Below, one piece after another: positions 56,184-64,000 of a stretch of DNA of 64,000 nt (the stretch's first letter is position 1; each line of letters starts with the position of its first letter). The translations under genes and the position numbers were made by a program. Where the stretch lies: contig WOFQ01000061.1 of assembly GCA_012184525.1 (NCBI GenBank), forward strand, positions 62,001 to 126,000, given 5' to 3'. Source of the stretch: Xenoacremonium recifei. Lineage: Eukaryota; Ascomycota; Sordariomycetes; Hypocreales; Nectriaceae. A model generated the notes under the pieces. The model ran no database searches. It had not been told where the DNA came from and saw nothing but the letters and a program-made list of their open reading frames with translations.

Positions 56184-56918
56184 GGTGATAGAATTATCAA
56201 GAGGTTAAGTGTCAACGTTGTGAGCTAGACAGGGCAGCCAGTACTCGTCAAACGTGGTAGGGCTACCTTTGGAGTTTTTATTGATGTTGTAATCAACTTG
56301 AGACAATCAAGCTATTGAGGTACATTGTTAGCAATCTAGAAGCGGTTATTCGAGCTTGGGGTGAAAAGGGGTTATTGAGCTGCTCCCCGCGAACCCCCAC
56401 CCTACGAGAAACGCCCGAGATGAGGGCAGGTTGGGGTAGCTAGTTTCATCGCGGACCCTCGGCTATTCGGTCATGTACGGTGCCAAATCTTCTATCCTAT
56501 AGACGATTGTACTTTAAAGAGAGATAGGAGTCTGAATGATTGTAAGAGCCGATGGGAATGCCAATTCTCTTAAGGAGTAAACTGAGCTTTTTTCTGTTCA
56601 TTAATGCTTGCCCGACAGATATCAGATACTTAAGATAAATTTCCCGCCAGACGTATTTATGTATCAGATGCCCTTGGATGTAAGATTGGAGGTGCGTATT
56701 CAGATACCTTTGCCATCTTGTCATACGATATTTAATAGCATTTCCATGTTCTCCCATGCCTTGATGGGTTCAGACTTCACTGCCTCAAAAAGTAGCTCTC
56801 CACCGAGGAGCAAAGGTGAACTGCTTTTCATGGTAGGGATACATAGAGGCAGTACGTGGAAACGACAGTGTCTCAATTCATGCTACAGTCCTAAGTAGTT
56901 TCAATATCCCATGTTCTT
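56184..56918. promoter_or_regulatory. Promoter of the FAD monooxygenase and 3' flank of the HGD-like gene
   Basis: 735 bases. TTGGGG at 56356-56361 and TTGGGGTA at 56431-56438. Two short open frames at 56497-56898 overlap on opposite strands and have no family features, so I do not call a gene. Confidence 0.5.
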
Positions 56919-58440
56919 TCAAGATCCAACACGTTGCTTTTCAGCGGTCTTCTTTCCAAGGATCTCGTCAACTTCCACCTGATGCTTGGAGAAATTATCG
57001 ACCAAGTCGTCCCACATCTTGGGATCATGTTCATGTATATGCTTGCTCTTCCAAGCATATTCAGTGATTGTAAAAGGACGACTGCTTTCGAACATAAATG
57101 CGATAGATCCCTCGGAGATTCTCATCACTGGGGGGTCTTCCTTTGAAGCTTCCGCGAATTGCTCGTATGCCACCCCGTGAGGAACGAACCCGCATTCGAA
57201 AGACACGCTTCCCGGCCTGAACTCATCAGAGCGTCCCGCATAATCTCCATAAATCAAGCCCATGAGTTCAGAGGCGCAGTTTCTGTGGTAGTACGGAGGG
57301 CGGTAAGTATGGGAGGCAACATCCCACCGAGGTTGGAAAGTCAGAAAGTCAGCCAGTGGTGCCGTAGGATCGCGGGACTTGGCAGTCAGAACGCAAAAAA
57401 TAGAGGGGTCGATATGGTCAACAGAAATAGAGCCAACATTGACGAACTTTGTAAGGTCATACTTATAGGGGACATAATTCCCGTGCCAGGCAATTACGTC
57501 GAAAGGACAATGACGTTGAGAGCTCTTGAAAAATTTGCCGCCCAGCTTGTATACGACATCCCAAGGGTCGTAATCCGTGACTTCGTACGCAGCAACAGGA
57601 TGTAAGAAATCCCGAGCATTGGCAAGTCCGTTGGCGCCTAGAGGTCCTAGCTCAGGGAGCTCAAAGTTGGCACCCCAAATCTCGAGGATGTAGCCGCGCG
57701 TCTCTCCTTCGGCATTGACTTTGAAACGTTGGCCCCGTTGGATAACACAAATCTCTCCGGGTTGAACGTACATAAACCCGAACTCGGTTTGAATATCCAA
57801 GGACCCTTGCTGAGGAACGATCAGGAAATCGCCGTCGGAGTTGACGAATGCTCTCTTTTCCATACTCTTATTACAGAGGAAGACATGGGTGGCAAGACCC
57901 TCCCGCAATGTGGGATCTCCAGAGCCTGCCAAAGTCTTGAGACCGTCGACGAAATCAAGAGCCCCGTTCTTGGGGATCTCAAAAGGGCTCCATGCTAACT
58001 GAGTCGGGGAAACATGAACACGCGGGTTGATAGGTAGGAAGTTTGCCTCTGTATCTTCGTTATCAGGCAGCTCCGTCTATAGATCGTTCTTGATTAGCTC
58101 CCGAACGGCCGCTGATATGAGGTCCACGAAAATTACTTACGAATCCTTGGTGTGCAACTGCCGGCCGTGCGCGATACAACCAAGCCTTCTTGTTCACATG
58201 CCGGGGAGCCACAAAGGCGGACGCAGTGATCTGTTCTGCGTATAGGCCAAATCGAATGGCTCTAGGGCTATTCTGACCCCTAGGGATGACACCTGGCACA
58301 GCTTCTGACTCGAAATGGTTGTTGAAGCCTGCTTGGTAGTTGTAGGGGTCGTTGGGCCGCGTCGCAAAACTTGGGATGTTTCCATCCTTCTGAGTCTCAG
58401 CCCAGTGGAAAATGTTCTGGAAGTTCTTGGTTGACGACAT
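56919..58440 (-). CDS. Homogentisate 1,2-dioxygenase-like enzyme
   Basis: A cupin-fold non-heme iron dioxygenase of about 465 residues that would cleave a hydroquinone-type ring. The N-terminal part contains NDPYNYQAGFNNHFESEA and YAEQITASAF. One intron near 58140-58080 separates the first and second exons. Iron ligands are visible: PPYYHRNCASE gives His and Glu, and FVPHGVAYEQF the second His. The usual sequence around that last His ends HGPD; here it is HGVA. The conserved VDHIDPSIF and PRWDVASHTYRP are also present. The enzyme is intact but diverged from canonical HmgA, so a modified substrate is possible. Maleylacetoacetate isomerase and fumarylacetoacetase are not in the window. Divergent from P450-4. 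Confidence 0.88.
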
Positions 58441-58925
58441 TTTTCATCAATGTTTAGTAAGTATGTTGTATGAACGGGCTTTGGAACAAATTTCTCGCGT
58501 GAGGGACAATGAATGTGTTGGGATTATAGAAGATTTCGCTTTTTATTTTACAAAACCGTTACCTAGGTACCCGAGGTCGAGCATCAGGACATCAACTCCC
58601 AAGGCGTGCAGAGTCTGGACATCAACCCCACGTCGAGTCCAGACATCTTGTCGCGCTGTTCAATTACCCCATATTCGTCCCTCACTCTTGGGTGGGTGGC
58701 CTTGAGCCGAAACACGGGGGGTGTAGGGTAGTTGCGGGGCTATAAATCGGCGGTAGCATTAGGTACGTTTGCTACGTTTGCTGGAACATGGGGCGGTAGT
58801 TAAAGGGTTCATTTACAGTTCATTGAAACCGAATGCTTCATCATGTTCTTTGACCTCCCATAACTTCGCTTCTTTCTTCCGACTCGGGGCCCAAGAATTA
58901 ATACGATATCGTTGACACCTTTACG
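58441..58925. promoter_or_regulatory. Bidirectional promoter, HGD-like / P450-4
   Basis: 485 bases. TATAAAT at 58741-58747. An inverted repeat GTCTGGAC (58613-58620) and GTCCAGAC (58637-58644) with a 16-nt gap, and a direct repeat GGACATCAAC near 58587 and 58617. No TTGGGG hexamer is present. The inverted repeat is a candidate operator for some other regulator. Confidence 0.45.
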
Positions 58926-60772
58926 ATGAACTCCTTACAGCCCCAAGCCTGGTTCTCCCACATGAAAGAATCATCTACCAGCAATGCTCTCCGAAATATT
59001 CTCAGCTTTAGTCAAGCGACGGCCTTGGTCTCAGTATTATTTCTAGTGGCATTATATTTACGCTTAATTCCCAACTCTTTGACAGTTCGTAAAGGCGACG
59101 AAACAGGAAATCTTCACCAATTGATCCTATCTTTACTGACACTGGCTTTCCCATAGGACTCTCGACGTCGGAAACTCCCTCCAGGTCCGCGGGGATGGCC
59201 ATTTGTTGGAAACTTGTTCGATCTCGCAGATTCTGAAAAAGTGCGTATCAAGGTCCGTGAATGGCACCGCACGTATGGTGATATCTTCTATACGAAGATT
59301 GGGGCTACCGACTATATATGGTTATCATCTCCCGATGCCGTCAAAAACCTTATGGATAAAAAATCGAGCATCTACTCCTCTCGCCCCCATCTTCCGCTTG
59401 CGCAGGAGATTGCCAGCGGAAACTCCCGCCAGCTTTTCATGTCATACGGTCCTGACTGGCGAGGTCTCAGGAAGCACAGCCACATGCTTCTGAACTACAC
59501 CGCCTCTAAGAGATATATGCCCGTACAGGACTTTGAGTCAAAAGTTGTTTTGAATGACTTGCTCACACAACCAGACCAGTACTACACTATCAATCGGCGG
59601 TATTCTACCTCAGTTATTATGCTGGTCGCTTACGGTCACCGCATTCCCTCCTTTGATGACCCTATGATAACTCAAATCTTCACCGTCTTAGAGCATCTCT
59701 CTCTCATGATGGCTCCGGGGGCATTCATAGTGGAGACTCTACCGATGCTGGCGAAACTACCACAATGGATGTTTGGCAATTGGCGATCATGGGGCGAAAA
59801 GGTCTTTGAACACGACAGCAAGATATATCTGAACTTTTGGGATACACTGAAGGAGAAAGTCAAATTGGGAACAGCAAGAGACTGCTTTTGCAAAGATTTC
59901 TATCTTACTAGGCCTGAGAACAATGGTATCAATGACTTACTGGCTGCCTACACCTGTGGTGGACTCATCGAAGCTGGTTCAGAGACGACAGCTACTACCA
60001 TAAATAACTGGATGCTCGGCATGGTACTCAATCCAGAGGTTATGAAAAAAGGCCAAGAAGAATTGGATAGGGTGGTAGGGAGCGACAGGCTACCGCAATG
60101 GGAGGACGAGGCTGAGCTTCCGTATATCCGGGCCATGATCAAAGAAGTTCTCCGCTGGCGGCCAGTAAATAAGTATGGAATGTACCATGCTTCGACTGAA
60201 GATGACTGGTATGATGGCTACTTTATACCTAAGGACTCAGTGGTGGTCCTTAATTGGTGGTACGTCCTCTGTCTCCGATTTTCTTATCTGTCTATTCACA
60301 AGAACGCAGGGCAATCCAACGGGACCCTTCACGTTATCCTAATCCCGATACCTTCGATCCTTCGCGTTATCTAAAAAGCCCGCTCACTGCCGCTGAATAC
60401 ATGAACGCGCCCAATGCCAACGATAGGGACCACTTCGCGTATGGCGCTGGTCGGTAAGAACTCAGACCTCTCGGAACGAAAGCGATTTCTGTCTGAACTA
60501 AATCGTTACATAGGCGAGCCTGCCCGGGTGTACATCTTGCTGAAAACTCGCTCTTCATAGTGATCTCAAGAACTCTTTGGGGGTTTAATATTATGAAAAA
60601 GACTGGGCCGGATGGATCTGTCATTGAACCAACGACAAGAATGATGGAAGGTTTCCTCAGCGTCCCGGAACCTTTCGAGTGTGTTATTACCTGCCGATCG
60701 CCTGCCCATGAAAAAATAATTCGGGAAGCCTTTCGAGAGTCGCAGGCTGAAGGACTACAATATGGAGGCTAA
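58926..60772 (+). CDS. Cytochrome P450, relative of P450-3 (P450-4)
   Basis: A microsomal P450 of about 540 residues. The N-terminal helix (ALVSVLFLVALYLRL) is joined across the intron near 59090-59157 to KLPPGPRGWPFVGNL. I-helix: IEAGSETTATTI; ExxR: IKEVLRWRPV; PERF region: FDPSRYL; heme loop: FAYGAGRRACPGVH, completed by the intron 60457-60512. A further intron near 60261-60311 joins LNWW to AIQRDPSRY. All catalytic elements are intact. It shares the motif order and the tail (SQAEGLQYGG) with P450-3, so the two are probably paralogues. It is divergent from the HGD-like gene, which suggests that it prepares that enzyme's substrate. Confidence 0.9.
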
Positions 60773-61089
60773 TGGCGGAGCTTGATTGAAGGAGCATCAT
60801 TGTTTGTATACCACGTCGATACATTTAGATACGAGGCATCCCATTGATCCGGTTGGCCAACCCCTTTCTACAACCGAACTGAGAAACTCCATATGGTTTC
60901 TCTGAGTTTAACAGTCTCCCATGGTATTTTACCCTGTTCCAATCACAGTGGCGTTTACCATAATTGCAAATCTACCCAATACTCTATTCATACATGGCTA
61001 GGGTCATCACTATCAACATAATAGTTCACATCAATTGTCCGAATTAAATATGATAGTCGACTAAAGTTATTGTTGTATTGAGTATGTAC
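60773..61089. other. Convergent intergenic region
   Basis: 317 bases between the ends of P450-4 and the NmrA-like gene. AT-rich, no open frame, no repeat. Confidence 0.5.
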
Positions 61090-62164
61090 TTAAAGCCTGA
61101 GGTATGACGGCTTGGGAGTGTCATCTGATAGATCAGAGGTCACTGACCAGTGGAGGTATTGATGTTTTCGCGACTCAACCTCATCAGCAATGGCAATGGC
61201 GAAGTCGGCAGCCGAGACCCCTAGCAGTCGACCATCAAGAGGATTTTCCCCTTTGGGTTGGCCCTTCACTGGGAGGTATTCTAGTGTCACCTCATACTTG
61301 CCCGTACGGGGGCCTGGCCGGTACAGGGCGCTAGGCGACGCATACGTCCATTCGAAAGATCTGTTCCCATCAAAGAACATGTAGCTTGCCCTCGCAGCCT
61401 TGATGAAATTGCTGGATAAGTCTTGCTGTTCCTTCAGTTGCGCCTCATACTCTGCGATGTATGATTCGGCGGCTTCCTTAGATGTCTTCCCTTCACGCAA
61501 TGTGTACCGGGCATTGCGGTACTTGCGCAGTGCCTCTCCCAATGCCCCCAGACGTTCTTCGAAGTAGGTTACATGCGCGTGGCTATCGGCAATGGCTCGA
61601 CGGTAGGCGAGAAAAAAGTGCTTGCTGTCTGCTGCGCACACTCCATCTTCGTCGAGGACGTGAAGACTGCCCGTGCCTCCTATCATGACAAAATAGCCGA
61701 TTTGGGCTCTCTTGATGACTAGAATAATCTTCCTAATGGTTTCGATGAAAGGCACTGCGAACCAATGTGAGTTAGTAAATTAAAACATAAGCGAAAGAGA
61801 AGGCCACTGATGAGCAACATCTCGCGACTACAAACGCTGTGCCGAACATTTGTTGGTTGGGAAGGGCAAGGATTTGATATCACATACTATATTGCAGCGC
61901 TTGTGTTCCCGCAGTATGCGGGCCGTACATACAGACGACCACGTCAATGCCCTTGAGCGCCGCTGCTAGCGAAGCCTCGCTCATCCCATCCACGTCCCAA
62001 ACTCTCGGTTCGTACTGTGGATGAATTCCCAACTTCTCAGGATTACGAGATAGTCCCACAACCTCATGGCCGCGGTTCAAGAGCTCGACGCAGAGATAGG
62101 AGCCTCCGAAACCAGCAGGGCCAATAACTCCAACGGTAAGCTGTTTCGAGCCCAAGATTGTCAT
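61090..62164 (-). CDS. NmrA-like / atypical SDR NAD(P)-binding protein
   Basis: A Rossmann-fold protein of about 315 residues. The dinucleotide motif is VGVIGPAGFGGSYL near the N-terminus, followed by LSRNPEKLG and GIDVVVCMYGPH. One intron near 61880-61757 joins QYS to MPFIETIRK. Further along GTGSLHVLDEDGV and RAIADSHAH occur; the central part has a long helical insertion rich in Glu and Lys (KTSKEAAES) not usual in the family. It lacks an active-site YxxxK. The role may be a reductase or a redox sensor; I cannot decide. It is divergent from HIBADH-2. Confidence 0.75.
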
Positions 62165-62613
62165 TCTGACTGTCTTTTGATTCTTCGATGGTTCAAGTAA
62201 AACTGCTAGAAACCATGATCAAGTAATAGACTCTAGATGTGGGCTGGCATTTCACTTATAATGGCTGGTGGTAACTTGTAAATATCTACTTTTCACGTAT
62301 ATCTTCTAATAAAGGACCGGATAAGATGGATCGCAGCAGGCTTCTACAACAGGCGCGGGGCCGAAAACTACTCTAATGCGGAGTACATTCAGGCCAGTTT
62401 GCGAAGGCGTGCGACGAGTCCATATCTCAATGTGGGGGTTTTACACTTCATGGCGGGGTAAGTTAGATTCTTCTCTCACCTTGCACTTATACACAGCAGA
62501 CACAAGAAAACAAAGTGCAGGACTCCTCAGTCATTTTTTTAATTATCATAGAACTATTATCACTTTTTGTCGCGTTTGTATTCTTTTTGCCTCCTCAAAA
62601 ATTGTTGAACAGC
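62165..62613. promoter_or_regulatory. Bidirectional promoter, NmrA-like / HIBADH-2
   Basis: 449 bases between divergent genes. No TTGGGGTA is present. TGTGGGGG occurs near 62434. No gene is seen. Confidence 0.4.
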
Positions 62614-63770
62614 ATGGAGTGTGATATTGGATTCATCGGTATGGACTCGAACCATTGCAAAAACTCCAAATCTAATGGACTCATCAACGCAGGACTAGGG
62701 GCCATTGGGTATCCAATGGCCGCGGCGATACGCCGGCAGCTGGAGAGGGAATTCAAACTTTATGTGTTTGACGTCTATCGACCGTCATGCGTGCGTTTCC
62801 GAGACCAACTCGGACAATTTGGTCCCGTGGAAATAGTACAATCACCACGCGAAATCGCCGCCCACACAGCCGTGATCGTATCCATGGTTCCAGGAGCTGC
62901 CGAGGTTACCCAAGTCTATCTCGATGAGAACAATGGCATCATAGCGGCTCCAATCAAAGGCACCAGATTGCTGCTAGAATGCAGCACTATTGATGCACAA
63001 ACAGCGCAAACGGTAGCTGCAGCAATTCGCGACGCTGGACAGGGAACTTACATTGACGCACCTGTATCTGTATGATTTCCCGGAAACTCAGTTCTGATTA
63101 TAGATATAGTAGACTTTACTGACGTTCCCTAGGGCGGCGTACCTGCAGCCGAAAGACAAACACTTTCCTTCATGGTCGGCCACCAACCCCCAACCGGCGA
63201 GTCTCAGCTGGATGACAGATTGCATCGCCTCATTAAAATGATGGGTGATCCGAAGAAGGTTTTCTGGTGCGGAGATGTCGGGCTCGGCCTTGCAGCTAAG
63301 ATAAGCAACAATTACATATCATGCTCGGTGCTGCTGTTGATTGCAGAAGCCATGGCAATTGGAGTCAAGGCCGGTGTCGATCCAAAATTACTCCACGAAA
63401 TAATTCACAACTCAACCGGCCAGACTTTCATGGGCGACAACGTATGTCCGGTACCTGGGATAGTAGCGCATGCGCCTAGCAGTAACAATTGGAAGCTTGG
63501 GTTCAAGACCCAAATGTTCCTCAAAGATCTTTCGTTGGGAATCGACGCAGCTCATCGGTCCAACCTCCAACCTTCTATGGCTGAAGCCGCTTATCGGGTT
63601 TTCCAGGAAGCATCAGAAGACTCGCGATGCGTAGTAAGTCACCTTTCATCATCCCAAGCCATTTTATTCTTTGCAAGATCGTTCATAATGATTGATTGTT
63701 GGTTACATTGCAGGATCGGGATGGTTCCTCGGTATATCTTCACATTACGGATGACAAATCTGGCTCATGA
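62614..63770 (+). CDS. 3-hydroxyisobutyrate-dehydrogenase-like oxidoreductase (HIBADH-2)
   Basis: A beta-hydroxyacid dehydrogenase of about 320 residues. Introns: 62639-62692 (in frame without a stop; removal gives GFIGLGAIGYPMA), 63070-63132 (joins DAPVS to GGVPAAER) and 63634-63713. The catalytic lysine is in GLAAKISNN, and the C-terminal domain contains GFKTQMFLKDLSLG. It ends DRDGSSVYLHITDDKSGS with the stop at 63770. Motif order and the CPVPGI...APSSN region match HIBADH-1, so they are paralogues with different intron positions. Likely NAD-dependent oxidation of a hydroxy acid in the same pathway. Confidence 0.88.
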
Positions 63771-64000
63771 TGGACTTTCTTCAACATCTAGATAGACCAG
63801 AAATTGAATGACATTGCGCCTTCTGGCTTGTTATCACTGCGCTTCCTCGTCATGGTGTTTAATTAACCGGTGTAGTCGTTGTATTGGCGTACAAGGAGAC
63901 GAGTTAGTCCAGCAACCCCTCCATCTATCACTGTGTCTGCAGCCCGTTTCTACCCCAAGTATCTTGTGTGGGGTCAATGCGGTTAGCCTGCGCTCACAAT
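63771..64000. promoter_or_regulatory. Right edge with a TACCCCAA octamer
   Basis: 230 bases with no gene. TACCCCAA lies at 63951-63958, suggesting that a further co-regulated gene begins beyond the window. Confidence 0.45.

Noticed and set aside
1..64000. tRNA or rRNA genes
   Set aside because: I looked for tRNA B-box-like sequences with matching stems in the intergenic regions and found none I could support; a tRNA scan would settle this.

Overview
The window is nuclear DNA of a filamentous ascomycete (Pezizomycotina). The genes are intron-rich, with short GT-AG introns of about 45-100 nt. They belong to fungal families: C2H2 plus fungal-specific regulators, DUR3-type symporter, TRI5-type terpene synthase, several P450s. 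One duplicated segment carries C-to-T and G-to-A differences of the kind left by repeat-induced point mutation. I cannot name the species; a Sordariomycete is a guess.

Layout. 1-6.6 kb: an unresolved left edge, a type II P-type cation ATPase and a RING-H2 membrane protein, which look like background genes. 6.6-13.7 kb: a gene-poor stretch with a small tandem repeat, then two divergent P450s. 14.1-31.9 kb: a nitrogen/amide-type group with an amino-acid transporter, a polysaccharide-deacetylase-family amidohydrolase, a zinc alcohol dehydrogenase, an amidase, an SDR, a C2H2 regulator (TF1), a GST, a DUR3-like urea transporter and a second amidase. 32.9-35.3 kb: an L-fuconate-dehydratase-like enzyme and an acyl-protein-thioesterase-like hydrolase. 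35.4-40.8 kb: a TRI5-family terpene synthase and an HXXXD acyltransferase lying between two direct repeats. The left repeat carries a decayed fragment of the next gene, a second C2H2 regulator (TF2, 40.9-43.9 kb). 44.6-63.8 kb: an aromatic-catabolism-type cluster with two related P450s, a dedicated NADPH-P450 reductase, two metallo-beta-lactamase-fold hydrolases, two 3-hydroxyisobutyrate-dehydrogenase-like oxidoreductases, a carboxymuconolactone-decarboxylase-like protein, an FAD aromatic monooxygenase, a homogentisate-dioxygenase-like enzyme and an NmrA-like protein.

How it may work together. The last block reads as hydroxylation (P450s + CPR, FAD monooxygenase), lactone/lactam or ester opening (MBL hydrolases), side-chain oxidation (HIBADH-like, NmrA-like) and ring cleavage (HGD-like, CMD-like). 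The 14-32 kb block would release and import nitrogen from amides, cyclic imides or urea. The octamer TTGGGGTA (or its complement) appears at 13 intergenic places I could find, in promoters of both blocks. TF1 and TF2 both carry two fingers whose recognition helices match the yeast Adr1 pattern, whose site is TTGGRG. I therefore infer that both blocks form one regulon. The terpene synthase/acyltransferase unit lacks the motif and looks like a separate insertion.

All exon joins were made by eye from consensus splice sites and family continuity. Coordinates are gene extents including introns.
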